From Helichrysum umbraculigerum (lineage: Eukaryota; Streptophyta; Magnoliopsida; Asterales; Asteraceae): a stretch of DNA of 64,000 nucleotides. This document shows, piece after piece, positions 1 to 12,175 of this stretch. A model generated the notes under the pieces. It was not told the DNA's origin, did no database searches, and saw only the letters and a program-made list of their open reading frames with translations. The stretch is taken from positions 5,589,001 through 5,653,000 of the forward strand of contig CATIUR010000006.1 in assembly GCA_949592205.1 (NCBI GenBank), written 5' to 3'. The translations under genes and the position numbers were made by a program. Each line of letters begins with the position of its first letter. Positions within the stretch are counted from its first letter, which is position 1.

Positions 1-3000
1 CAGCACTACCGATAACGTCTCTTTTTCCATTTCTTTATTTCATGGTAAGTTTGTTCACTTCTGCCTTTACTTTATTATAGTAGGATACCCGCACTTTGCG
101 GCGGGACATTATGCATAAAAAAATCGACAAAACGTTGAGATTAAAAAATAAGGTTACAATAAAGTTGATGGGAAACAAACTAAATATGTGTTGGGAACAA
201 AATGGAAACAATTTACGATCAAATATTAATATACGTTACGCATTATGTAAAATTTTCGGCTCACCCAATATGAAGTGTAAACTATGGGTAGCTTGAACTT
301 TTTATTTGGCTCCACTAATATCTTTTAAGTAAATCTTGCTATCTATCTAAAGAGTATCACGTAAAATTGTCAATGTGAAAATATAGATTCTGGAAGCTAC
401 ACACCAACTTTTGAATTTTTCTTAAGCATTAGTTTTTTTGATCGAAAAACTAAAATTCTAGAATTTGTGAATTGATTACATAAAAACAAAATTTAACTTG
501 TAAATAAATGTGAGAAATTTATAGTTCCTCAAAAGAATAAAGTTGAGGGTTCGTTAATTATTTTTTTTAAAAATTAAAAACGTACAAATATGGGGGAAAA
601 TTGAAATTGAAGGCTTTAAAGGTGAAATTTGTCTCAGAAAAGTCGACAACCGCCTTCGGCGGTTTGCCAACACGTTTGTCTCGTTCTGACCTTTCCGTAG
701 ATAATTGGCACGTCTCGTATCTCTTTATGGTTTAAAAGTTATGTCATATTTTATTAGTAATGTTATAATGGGTATTTTTGTAATTTCAAGTAGGTTCTTC
801 AAATATTAATAGTAATGTTAGGGGTAGATTAGTAAATACCCTCTTAAAAAAAACATTACAAATGCATTATATATTAGTATAGATATTGATAAGTTTTATT
901 TAATATATATTTAATGTCATATGTTACATAGTTAGTGGTTTAATAAATATAGTATTAATGAGAATTTAAAAATTGTAGGGGTATGTTAGTAATTTGTATG
1001 GATTAAAAAAAAAAAAACTATTAGTAATTCAAGGGGTAAAGTAGTCATTTATATCTTACAAAAAAAAACACTCAAATAATTTATATAATAAGTATAGATA
1101 ATATGAAAATTTATCTTGATCTGTATTGTAGATAAGGGATTTTGGCATTGCAGATAAAGCACAGGATATTAGTTACTATGCCGGCTTTGTTGGTAATGTT
1201 TGTTTGACCATCGTGTTTCATTACAATTGGGCAAACTGGGTAGGTCATGTAATAGGTCTAAATGGGGTCTGGTCTTTTCTATTGATGCGGTTGTGTTGAG
1301 TTAGAAAAAGAGTAATGCTAAATATGCTTAATATACGTAGATCAAGAAACAAGCCTAATTTTCAGATTGGTTGCATTTTTTCTTTTTCTTAATCTCATCT
1401 AATCAATTTTACAAACCTATCAATCACATCTTTAGGTCTATGATTAGTCCTATAAATTTAGACCTACCAATCATTTTTTAGAACACAATTGTTCTAAAAT
1501 ATATTTTTCATTTTAAATATCAAGTTCGTCAAATGGGATTACCAAAGTTGAATTATTTCAATTTAAATGATCCAGGGAGTTTTATGCATTAAAACAAGAG
1601 TTAAGTGCGTCAGAATGTATCGATCAAGCTATGAGATGCATAGTGTGTATCGAACTAATCGAACTTCGATTGTTTGAAATAAACTTGTTATTCATTGCTA
1701 TTATATGTAACTTATGGTACTTAATTTAAATATCATTTCATCATATAAAGTGGCGCATGACATTTTTACAAGTTGCCAAATCAACAAAAGTATTGTCCAA
1801 TACATACGGTAGCAATAAACTGAAAGTTCATCACATACAATAAAAGCCCGCTTAGTTCGATATACACTATGAAAGTCATGCCTTAGTTTAATACATGTAG
1901 AAGCACTTAACCCTAAATAGCACATTGGGCTACTTTCGAACCATTTAACCTGTTATCTTTTTATAGCCTATTTTCTCTTATACCCTTGTGACATGTAACA
2001 GGTTTGACCCATTCATAAGTGGTTGGGTCAAAGTTACCACCTATATGTTACATGAACCAACATCATTGGTTGATCAATTATCATTTCTTAGCTGGAGTGA
2101 GATTGTATAACCATATGTTACTCAATCTTATGAAGGTTCTTCATATATGATTGGAAGGGCACTGACAGCTGTCATTTGGGGAATAGCAGCTGATCGATAT
2201 GGTCGAAAACCAGTTATTCTTATAGGCGCTGCAACAGTGTTCGTAACTACTTTAGTATACTATTTGGTACTACTGTATACTATTTGGTCTCATAAAGCTT
2301 GTTATTATTATCTTCTTCAGGGTTATATTCAACACACTTTTCGGTTTTAGTGTCAACTATTGGATGGCTATCATTACAAGGTTTCTTCTTGGTTCTCTAA
2401 ATGGAGTACTTGGAGCTATAAAGGTACTTGGTATCTTATATCTGGCTAATAGTACTTGATGCTTAAATTTTGTTTATTCAAGAATCTATAGCTTCTCTTT
2501 TGTTATTGTACATTTTGTTCCCTAAATTATTGATAAACAATTCTGCTATCATCAGGCATATGTGAGCGAGCTTTTCCGTGATGAACATCAAGCGTTAGGC
2601 TTGTCAGCTGTAAGCAATAAGCCCCTATTCTTTTCTTAATCCATAAAACTTTTGAAAGCACGGTATTACAACATCAGGTTTTGGGGCCCGGGTAATAATA
2701 TTTAAGTTGCAATCTCAATCCAAATGTATAACACTATCTCTTAACGATGTAACCTGAGTTCAACATAGTCCCAATTTTATTTTATTTTTCTGATCTTTTA
2801 TTTATCGGCTTAATGGTAATTGTAATACATCTATATTTTGATAAAGTTTTTTTCTACCTGTAAATTTAAAAGTGAGTGCTCTATTTCAGATTAGCACATC
2901 ATGGGGGATAGGACTAGTCGTTGGTCCGGCTTTGGGAGGTTACCTTGCACAGGTTTCTATCTCCTCATGTATTTTGATATGCTATTGTTGCTCTCCATAA

Positions 3001-6000
3001 ATCCAAGCAGGCGTATATAACCAATTAAAGGGTCCTTTGCCCAGCGGCATGAGGAACCCATTAGCAAAGAGGTTGCGCGTATTTAGTATGTGGGTTGGGT
3101 TGTAGATTTGCTGTTAAAAAAAATAATAAAAAAAGTCCAATTACTACTTCACTAGTAAGGGGTCACGATGAATTTATATACAAACTACTACGAGTATTTA
3201 ATAGCGGGTAAAGGGAAATGTTTTGGTGATGTTTTGTTATGCATGACTTGCAGTTCACTATCTGGAAAGATCGTACATGAATAATGTAGCTCCTTTCTTT
3301 ACTGAAATTCTGAAACCATTATTTTAATAATGCTACATTCCTTCTTCTTTTTTTGACTTTTTTTTGTTTTTGTTTTTAATATAAGCCCGCAGAAAAATTT
3401 CCAAGTCTAGTATCTTCGGATTCTTTGTTTGGGAGGTAACATTACTTCATTTTTTACTTTGCAGATATCCTTGTTTTTATTCTTATACAAATTCGTTTTT
3501 GTGATGCAGATTTCCGTACTTGTTGCCTTGCCTTTGCATCTCCATTTTCGCATTGATTGTGACCATCGGTGCATTATTTTGGCTTCCCGTAAAGTTTCTT
3601 AAGCAGTTTCCATTTTATCAGTTCTTGAGCTATTTCCATAAGGATGCATCTTAATTAACCTGATATTCATTTTAGTGTTCTAAATCATTTTCAACTTTTA
3701 TGATCATGAAATCAAATATAAATTGTATGATATATGTTAATGAAACAAAGAAACGTTTCAATCTAGAAAATAGGATTTTATGCCCAAATAACGATGGGCT
3801 TAACTGATACAGATTGATTAATACGTCTTATGTTGAATTTTTTTTATATCTGAATAGGATTTATTTGCATGAAAAAGTTGATTGTTGATTGATCTCTACA
3901 TTTTCAAGTGTACACAAATTTTTTCAAACCTTTATTTGTGTGGCCTCTCATTGTTTTTAATAATATACATATTTAAATAAATTTTGTTCTTCAACATGAA
4001 TACTTTTTATCAACCATTTTCTCTAACTGCAGGAAACGTTACACTTTCATAAAAAAAGTGAGATGGAATCTGCTTCCTATGTTCCTGATGCTGAGGAACA
4101 GACAGATGAAAAGAAAGATTCTTCTTTTATAAGTCTCCTCAAAAACTGGCCATTAATGTCTTCTATCATTGTCTACTGTGTTTTCTGCCTCCATGACATG
4201 GCTTACACTGAGGTAGATTTAAAAAATAGGTGGTTAGTTGGCGATGAAAAGTCTAATATGATGGTAGAGAAGTCGATCGGTCTACGACATGGCTTTTAGC
4301 ATGATAATCCTAGAATACGTTGAACCTGTTATAACGTATACAGTAACAAGGTTTTTGTTTTTTTTTATCATTCACAGATTTTCTCATTGTGGGCTGTGAG
4401 CCCAAAGAGTTTGGGAGGCCTAAACTATTCTACGGAGGATGTTGGCACAGTCTTGTCTATCACAGGTGGGTACATTGCAGAGCATGTCTTTATCTCTGTA
4501 TCCTTTTTTTTTTGTTTTGTTTTGAGAAACGTATCCATCAATTCCAGTTTTCCTTTTTCAAGGTTTACACTCCACAGAACTATGAAAATGAGACTGTTTG
4601 ACCTGTGCATTTGACTTTTAAAAGTATTGTTGTAGGGGTGGGCCTTCTCCTTTTCCAGAGCACATTATATCCAGTTGCAGAGAGGTTAGCTGGCCCATCG
4701 TGGTAGCTCGCATCTCAGGAGTAAGCAACGTTCTTTATACTCGCTCTTGTCAACCATTTTCTCTACTATCCAATAGTCCTCTTCCCGCTGACTTTCGAAG
4801 TCCAATATGTACTTAACAAAATTGTGATTATCATTTAGAGGGTGTTTGTAATTGTGTTTCCATAACAAATCTTGTGTTTTTAGAATTGCATATTGAACAA
4901 TTATGTACCAACCATGTACCAACCTGCTTTTGAAAACTACGTTTCCTCTCTAACAAAATGCAAATGATAGTACATATCTAGAGAAGCCAAACACTTTTTT
5001 TCTATAATCAGATAATCTCTTGAAAACGCCATCCCAATCACCCCCTTTTTACTGCTGTCTAGCATAAGATAACTTTTGTGATAATTGATGTAATTATATA
5101 CTTTTCTTGAATGAATATATACGTTTGTATCAATTTTCTGAAGCTAAAAGTGTTTTTCTTTTTTAACTTGAAAGTGAAGGTACGAAACTAGTGGAGGATA
5201 GAAGTATTAGATTAGCCGATTTCTCCAGAATTTAACACAGGTGTATCTTGTGTAGGTTTTGTCCATACCTATACTCACAAGTTATCCATACATAGCGATG
5301 TTATCCGGTTTCATGCTCGCCTTTACATTAAATTGTGCATCTATTGTGAAGAATGTTTTATCGGTAAGATTCTTCTGGACTAAATGTACTCTCTACTTCG
5401 TGTAATTTGCTTCATAAACTGATAATGTTACATGATTGATAAAGAGGGTCGAATGGCTTAAAAGTCAGCCAAAGTATACTCAAGTAGTCAAGTGTCTACA
5501 CCCTTCTAGATAGCTTAAAATAAAAGAATTAGATCTTTAATCTACAGTAGAGAAGATGATCCACGTACGGCAGGAGTAAATGAGGGGCCAGGTCATGCAT
5601 ATATTAAATAAGGGTTAATGGAATAAATTAGCAATGTAATTACCTTTTGGTACTGAAATGAGTAACGTACCTATTTTATTACCAAATGGATAAAAAAAAT
5701 ATTTGCTAGTCAACCATTAAGTATTTTGAGAGGCCTTAAATTTGTACTCATTTTGACCAATGACCTTCCCAATGTACCTGTTCATTTGGCAACCTATAAT
5801 TAGCCGGTTTCCATAGATTAATTGACGACACAATCTTCTATTAAGCTTGTATACATGACTGCAAGCTCATAGATTGGGTCATTAAAATAACCTCTCTTTT
5901 TTTACCCATAAGAACTTCAATGCATAAAGATTACAGTATTATAACACATCTAACATTTATTTGGTTTTGTAACTGAAGTTCATGTTATTTATATGACCAT

Positions 6001-7602
6001 AATTTAGTTTCTCACTTTTACTAGGTGTCCATCATTACTGGAACATTCATATTGCAAAATAAGGCCGTGGTAATACTAATTAGTCACTTCTTATTTCTAA
6101 AGTTTATATTTACTTTTGAACGTTGTTCATGTGAATAAATCAACCGCTGTGTCTTATACACGCGTGCATCAATAATAGGATCAACACCAAAGAGGTGCGG
6201 CCAATGGTATTTCCATGACTTTGCAGTCAATTTGCAAAGGAATTGGTCCGGCATGTGGAGAAGCACTGTGAGTACTCTTTTGTTCGTATCATATTTCTAA
6301 TTGTGGGTCACATCAAATCTTATTTTCCGTTATTGTTATTTCAGTTTGTCATGGACCCAAAAGAGACAAAATGCAACATTTCTTCCAGGTACATGAATGT
6401 ATTCGGTTCGTTACTCATTCTCCTCTTCCCTTGAGCGTGCAATGACTTCTCGTTGAATGTTAATGAATCTTTGGAGATATCTAGTAATCAAACATTTATG
6501 AATTACTTTCTATCAACAACCAAAAGTTAAATCTTAACTATAGTAGTGATGGATAATGCATTTTAGTTTGAGAAAGAGAAAACATAACCACTACTCCGAC
6601 TCTTAGGGTTACATGTATAAGAAGGTATCTCACAAGGAACTATAACACCTTAGGTGAATCATACATCGGTCGTGGACTGAGAAGATTCGATGCTTATAAG
6701 TAAATCATGTATGTACCAGACACAACACGTTTTAGGGACACAAGCAAAATCAATCTCATGAGAACTATGCACTTGAGCGTGCTCAACCGGGAGTTGTACT
6801 AGGATGGGTCACCTCGTGGAAGTCCTCGTGTGTTCGCCAAGATAAAATCGTGCATCCACGAGCAAAACCGATAGTATTGTGGTCGTGGTAAGGCAGATTT
6901 TACAAATGGTATCAGAGCGACTCATGTACCTTTCGGGAGCATGGAGCAAACCTCATCGAGGACTACGAGTCCCAATGGGGTGTTTTGTAGCACCTTAGCT
7001 GAATCTCACATCAGCCGTGGATATTAGATATTCGAAGCTTATAAGTAAATCCTATCTTTACCGGACACAACGCGTTTTGAGGCTACAACAAATATATCTC
7101 AGGAGAACTCTGCAGTTAAGCTTGCTCAAGCGGAATTAGTATTGGGATGGGTGATCTCCTAGGAAGTCTTCGCGTGGCACCTAAAGGGTGCCTACGGGCA
7201 AAACAGACTATATTATGGTCGTGATAAGAAATGATGTTACAAGAATATCATTTTTAAGAAATTTTAGAGATGTCCAGGTGGACTAGTTGGATGCGGGTCA
7301 AAACTGGTTCATGTCAAATTGCCGAATACGATAACCTTTACGTCTCAATTTTTAATCTTTTTATTTATTAGAAACCAATAATAATGTTACTTCTTTGTTA
7401 TTGAAATATCGATACTCTGAAGAAGTCTCCTCATATATTGGAGGATAGATTTTGCATGAAGAAACATTCCTTATAGAACTTATTATATTTATTCTTTCCT
7501 TTTATCGCAGGCGTCCAAATGATATTTTTCATCATAAATGCAATAGAGGGACTTGGAATTCTGCTAACCTTCAAACCGTTTTTGGTTTCACACCATTACT
7601 AG
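1..7602 (+). CDS. ZIFL: ZIFL-type major facilitator transporter, 5' end outside window, one exon frameshifted
   Basis: Zinc-induced-facilitator-like MFS carrier; family members move Zn, K or nicotianamine-type chelates at tonoplast or plasma membrane. Exons read: 1-44 (ALPITSLFPFLYFM), 1132-1192, 2136-2238, 2321-2423, 2556-2609, 2890-2952, 3386-3435, 3510-3588, 4033-4212, 4378-4465, 4636-4720, 5256-5363, 6025-6069, 6179-6267, 6345-6388, 7511-7602 (ends FLVSHHY, TAG). Family marks: MFS motif A WGIAADRYGRKPVIL, the segment STSWGIGLVVGPALGG, and the cytosolic loop after PETLHFH. Codon phase is kept across every junction except exon 4636-4720, which is 85 nt where 86 are needed; read directly it meets TAG at 4704-4706. 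The donor after 2238 (GTTCGT) is weak but keeps phase. The N-terminal exon lies upstream of the window. The last intron (6389-7510) holds a Cassandra element. It may be a recent pseudogene, or the missing base may be an assembly error, since the rest is well conserved. Confidence 0.92.
80..883 (-). mobile_element. Helitron-like insertion in ZIFL intron (tentative)
   Basis: On the minus strand a TCTATACTAATATATAATG-type 5' terminus begins at 883 after an A. Near 105-88 there is a GC hairpin (CCCGC...GCGGG), followed by CTAC and a T at 80-79. This layout (TC start, 3' hairpin, CTRR end, A/T target) is that of plant Helitrons, although CTAC deviates from CTRR. A second, similar TCTATACT terminus starts at 1098 and suggests two overlapping or nested copies. 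No coding sequence is seen. The remaining intron DNA up to 1131 is AT-rich and otherwise featureless. Confidence 0.35.
4692..4706 (+). other. Single-base frameshift and premature TAG in ZIFL exon
   Basis: After PVAERLA the open frame passes through GGC CCA TCG TGG to TAG at 4704-4706. One extra base near the GGCCC run would restore GPIVVARISG, the residues expected there, and would return the exon to phase 0 at its donor GTAAGC (4721). All flanking exons fit without adjustment, so the lesion is confined to one base. Confidence 0.85.
6641..7241 (+). mobile_element. Cassandra-type TRIM retrotransposon with 5S-rRNA-like LTRs
   Basis: Two related LTRs of about 264 bp (6641-6904) and 256 bp (6986-7241), ending ...TTTACA and ...GTTACA, flank an internal region of only about 80 bp. 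A PBS for initiator tRNA-Met (TGGTATCAGAGC, 6907-6918) follows the first LTR and a G-rich stretch precedes the second. Each LTR holds a 5S-rRNA-like block (about 6756-6837 and 7098-7184) recognisable by AGTTAAGC or GAGCGTGCT, AGGATGGGT and GGAAGTC. These are the defining traits of Cassandra, a non-coding TRIM that acquired 5S promoter sequence. The two LTRs are clearly diverged, so this is an old copy; no clear TSD was found. It lies in sense orientation in the last ZIFL intron. Confidence 0.85.
6907..6918 (+). promoter_or_regulatory. Cassandra primer-binding site
   Basis: TGGTATCAGAGC, complementary to the 3' end of initiator tRNA-Met, lies 2 bp after the first LTR. Confidence 0.8.
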
Positions 7603-7856
7603 TGCAAACGCTCAAGTCAATCCTGAACTCAATCCATATTCGTCGAAAGTTCCGATTTTTTACATTCCTGATACTCTATAATGTCTAAGTGTGCTGTTGT
7701 TAGTGCGAAAGGGCCTTTAAAATTATCTTGTATGTTAGTGTATTGATTTTGTGTAGGTTTAGGATGCCTACAAATGTTAATCAGTTAATCGACCTAATCA
7801 AGACTGTGGGTGTTCCTTAACCTTTTCATTGCAACTTTTTTTCTATTAATTTTGTT
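7603..7856. other. Spacer after ZIFL stop
   Basis: AT-rich 3' flank, presumably ZIFL 3' UTR. No further gene or RNA seen. Its last 10 bp (7847-7856, TAATTTTGTT) are the left target-site copy of the Mutator-like element. Confidence 0.6.
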
Positions 7857-8100
7857 GGGTGAGGTTCAAATGAGAATGACAAATTGTATGAGAATGAGGG
7901 AACCAATGAGAATGCTCCATTCTCATTAAAGGTGGAAGGGTATTCTTGTCATTTGCAAATTGCCCTAATTAATTTAAAAAAGAAAAGTAAATAATCACAG
8001 ACATAAAGCACGCTTAAAACTTGCAGCAGAGTGATTGAAGAAATTAGGGTTTTAACATTCAAAGTCCTTGCAATCTATAATTAAACAATCGTTTGATATA

Positions 8101-8470
8101 TGCTGCGAATTTAAGGTAATTGATGCTGCAAATTCATCTAATTGAAGCTACGATTCATAATTGATTCATCATACATGATTTTCCTTAGTTTTTTCTTTGA
8201 ATAACACTTGATGTTGCTGATTGATCTGCTGCGAATTCCACGTAATTGATGTTGTGAATTCCTCCAATTGAAGATGCGATTACGAATTAATTCATCATAT
8301 GTGAGTTTGTTTTTTTCCCCTGAATAACATGTGATGTTAGTGATTGAAATATGTTATGAGTTTCACGTATGATGTTGCGAATTCATCTAATTGAAGCTGT
8401 GATTACAGATTAATTCATCATTCGTGATTTTGCTTGTTTTTGTATTGACACGTGATGTTGCTGATTGATA
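8101..8470 (+). repeat. Three tandem ~125-bp units
   Basis: Units begin at 8101, 8227 and 8351. Each runs through GCGAATT, an ATTGATG(C/T)TG segment, AATTCATC, AATTGAAG, ATTAATTCATCAT and ends near GATGTTGCTGATTGAT. The copies are diverged (substitutions and small indels), so the duplication is old. Confidence 0.7.
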
Positions 8471-8764
8471 TTTATTATTTTTTAGTGAAATATTTATAAT
8501 GAAATTGATTCGTAGTTTCTGGAAATAATTGATTATCATTAATCATCAAATTTCAGCTAATTTGGATACATGAGATGACATTTGATATCATGTGATTTAG
8601 TCGATAGAAAACGACATGTTAAGGGCAAAACATATATATAACACGTGATATCTAATCATGTACAGAGTAAAATTTATTTGATGGTAGAACCGATGATCAA
8701 TGTAAAAAAATGGTTGAATTCAAAGATCATACAGAAACTCAAGACGAGCAACCTATTGAAGGAA

Positions 8765-10664
8765 TGCTAACACATGTGATATTGATTTTCTAATAACACG
8801 TGTGATTTTGATTTTTTGATAACACATGTGTTAGTAACATTAACACATGTGCTAGTGTTACTAAATATCATGTGTAAGAAAAATACATGTGATTATGAAC
8901 ATTTGATAACACAAGTGTTACTTATAAGAACACTTGTTATTATTACTAACTATTAGCACAAACACATTTTATTGTAAATTTTTAATAACACATGTGTTAA
9001 GAATAATAACACGTGTTATACTATAACCAACACATGTGTTGTTATTACTAAATATCATGTGGTTGTGTAACAAAAACACTTGTGATTGTAAATTTATGAG
9101 AGCACATGTGTTAGTTATAATAAGACGTGTTATATTACCAACTATCATCTGTAACATAAATAAATGTGATTGTAAATTTCTGATAACACATGTGTTAGTA
9201 ATAACAACACATGTGTTATATAGTTCTATCACATGTATTTGTTAATAGTTCAATATTTTACCCACTTCTACATATTCTCAACTCCACTATGAATACTCCA
9301 TGTACCTGATGCTAATAAATCATTTACCTCTATCACTTGACAATGCATACAACTGTTGTGAAACATATGGAGCTAATGATGGATTTAGTGTAAGAAGATA
9401 TACTTAGAAAGGAAGGCGGCAATAGAGATAAAATTAATAAGGCGTGAGAACTTAGAAAAAGGATGTCGGCACTATGTATTACATGTGTTAAGCTATTGTA
9501 AACCGTGTGTTATGTTATTGTAACACAATGCACAATTGATTCCACCTCAGTATCATATATGTTTAAGTTAAGGTATCACATGTGTTAAGTTGTTGTAACA
9601 CATGTGTTATGTCACTGTACCACATGTGTTATGTTATTGTATCACGTGTGATTTTACAAAAAATGTTGAATATAATCATTTTATAAATGTATATGTTTTG
9701 TTACAGTTGTAGATTTGTACTAATTTGATTCTACCGATTTCTACTAATTCATCAATCTATGTCATTCGATTCGAAACAAAAAAAAAGGATTATGATGACG
9801 ATCATGAAACTCTGTGGACTTGAATCACACAAAACTCGTGCGGTATCATATGTGATAATAGTATCACACGAAGATCAGTATTAGTGAATTCATATGATTC
9901 AGTTAGTACCATAAGTACCACGTGTGTTACTGGTTAGTACGACATGTGTTGTTGTTTGCTAACACATGTGTTACTGGTTGCTGACACATGTGTTACTGAT
10001 TTCTAACACATGTGTTACTTGTTTAGTACCACATGTGATACTGTTTGCTGAATACTATTTTTTTTTACTTTAGAAACTTGATATAATTAAATTGCTTTGA
10101 TATTTTTGAAATATACCATGTTACATACAATACGTGTTACTAATTACTAACACGTGTGTCATTTGTTTAGTAACACGTATAGTGCCATTACTCTAATCTA
10201 CGTTACTATTAATATGTGATAATTGTTTGTATTTTTTTTAACAAATATAATGTATTTTATAAACAAGAAATTACTTACTACCACATGTAATCAATTTCAC
10301 TACAAAGTATGTGTTGGTAACAATAACAAATGTGATATTATGACAAAACACATGTGGTACTGGTTACTAACACATGTGTTGTTGGTTAGTACCACATGTG
10401 ATACTATTTATATCGAATATGTTACTACTAATATGTGACAAATGATACTTGTTTGTACTATTTTGTTTACAAATATAGTGTTTGTTCAAACAAGAAAATA
10501 ATTACTTTAATACCATATGTGTTACTGTCACTATCAATAATACGTTACTTTTAAGCATGTGATACGTATGTTAGTGGTTGGTAACACGTGTGTTAGTGGT
10601 TTGGTAACACATGTGTTAGTGGTTTGGTAACACATGTGTTAGTAGTACGGTAACACATGTGTTA
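8765..10664. repeat. Interspersed array of CACATGTG palindromes
   Basis: Several dozen copies of AACACATGTGTTA and one- or two-base variants (CACGTGTG, CACATGTGAT) occur at irregular 20-60 bp spacing, joined by TTACTGGTTAG- or TTGTAA-type linkers. The core is self-complementary, so it reads alike on both strands and creates spurious ORFs both ways. Copies resume after the nested LTR at 13572-13640 and are sparse to about 15060. Subterminal arrays of this sort often bind transposase; CACATG/CACGTG cores are also bHLH E-box/G-box sites. No function is shown here. Confidence 0.85.
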
Positions 10665-11237
10665 TGTAACACCCCCAAATTCGTTTAGCGGAAGCATTGG
10701 TATAAGCTGGGGATGCCACATTTACATTGTACATGCATACGTATCAGAGCATATGATTACAACAGAACATATATATTAAGATGCCAAGAGTAATAGTTAC
10801 AAAGTTTACGATTCATCGAATCGCATAAGTAATTAAATTGTACAAAAGTGGATTTCGTAAATATGACTAAAAACAGATTAGTTATACAAAAGAAATCCAT
10901 ATGTTTCAAAAAGTTGGCATCCTAAATCTTCAAGGGTCGCCTAGGTTCCTTTTGCAGGCGGTCCTTACGTGTACAGCTAATTCCCTGAAAAACATAGTAA
11001 AAGTCAACAACGAGGTTGAGTGAATTCACAGGTTTTATGTTTGCAATAGTTGGATCAAGTTTGTAAACACAGTTGTTAAACCAAATACGTTCACAATAGT
11101 TATTGCCATAACAGTTAAATAAGTTTAGTGGAATGTTATCCAAATACAAGTTATGTGGGATGTCTGCCCAAAATACGGTTTACATTAGGATGTTACCCAA
11201 AGCACAGTTTACATTGGGATGTTACCCAAAACACAGT

Positions 11238-11576
11238 TTAAAATACGTTGCTGGTCGTTCTCCAGCGTTTTACAAATAGTACCGGTCGTTCTCCGGTCTA
11301 AAGACGCACTGGTCGTTCTCCCGTCCAAACAAAACAGTTTACGGGTCGTTCTCCGGTCTAGATACGCACGGGTTGTTCTCCCGTCCAAACACTGCTGGTC
11401 GTTCTCCAGCGAAACACAGTACCGGTCGTTCTCCGGTCAAAGACGCATGGGTCGTTCTCCCATCCAAATACGCACGGGTCGTTCTCCCGTCCACTTGGCC
11501 AGTCGTTCTCTGGCACTAAAATACGTTGCTGGTCATTCTCCAGCGTTTACACAAAAAGTACCGGTCGTTCTCCGGC
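11238..11576 (+). repeat. Array of 12 mini-hairpins with a constant TCGTTCT loop
   Basis: Twelve units spaced about 22-33 bp each carry TCGTTCT (two variants: TTGTTCT, TCATTCT) between 5-bp arms. Arm pairs seen: GCTGG/CCAGC (three times), ACCGG/CCGGT (twice, plus a CCGG/CCGG unit), ACGGG/CCCGT (twice), ATGGG/CCCAT and GCCAG/CTGGC. Units 3 and 4 carry mismatched arms (ACTGG/CCCGT and ACGGG/CCGGT). Ten of the twelve can form perfect stems although the arm sequence changes. Spacers are A-rich (for example CAAAGACGC, CCAAATACGC). Confidence 0.85.
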
Positions 11577-12088
11577 TCACCAAACAAAGTTTAACACGTT
11601 TATAGTATGAAAATGTTGTTTCATAAATACCAGTTTGTATAAGAGTTCAACAGTTCAAAGTACTCTAATTGTTCGAGTAAATAAGTATACAACCGTGTAA
11701 GTAAAAGCAGTTATGGCAATAAATAAAACAGTTGACTATGTTTCTCACCCCAAGATGTAAGCGGTAAAACAGTTAAAAGTGGGGCTGTGAACTCACCCGT
11801 TGAGTTAAGTACGTTCGAGTGCTAGCAAAGCCTAAAGCCCGAGTATAGTCATGAATCTCCTAACGCCCTAAACGTATGAAATTTAATAAGTATGTGGATG
11901 TCGTAGTTGACCATCCATGCTAGTGTTCGTACAACCAAGTTATGTCCAAAGTGTTCATTTAATGTTTACGTTTGTATTTCGTAGTTGTGAAAATGTATAC
12001 GACTCGTTGGTGATAATTTGAAATCAACATTTCAGAAGTATAATTCTGTTTTGTTTCGTTGTATTTTTATAAAGTATGAAATTGTGTA

Positions 12089-12175
12089 AGGGGGTCCGAG
12101 GGCAGCGCCCCTGGTAGCGGGGTCCAAGGGGTGGCGTCCCCTGGCAGGGTCCAAGGGGCAGAGCCCCTGGTTGGG
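12089..12175 (+). repeat. Three G/C inverted-repeat units in the solo LTR
   Basis: Three units of about 26-30 bp of the form GGTCC(A/G)AGGGG-loop-CCCCTGG; the arms AGGGG and CCCCT flank loops CAGAG or TGGCGT, and the first unit has a one-base arm change. Comparable GGGTCC-AAGGGG tandem blocks occur in LTRs of many plant gypsy elements. Confidence 0.7.

Noticed and set aside
7098..7184. A functional 5S rRNA gene
   Set aside because: Only part of 5S is present, with many substitutions, and it lies within a paired LTR next to a PBS; it is Cassandra sequence.
8969..9245. Open frames of 69-87 codons on both strands
   Set aside because: They run through CACATGTG palindromes, which read alike on both strands; low-complexity translation, no gene.
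8765..10664. CRISPR-like look of regularly repeated short words
   Set aside because: Repeats are about 12 bp, palindromic and irregularly spaced in a plant MULE; no CRISPR traits.
11219..11605. 128-codon frame over the TCGTTCT units
   Set aside because: The unit length is not a multiple of three and the translation switches register between units; structure, not protein, is conserved.
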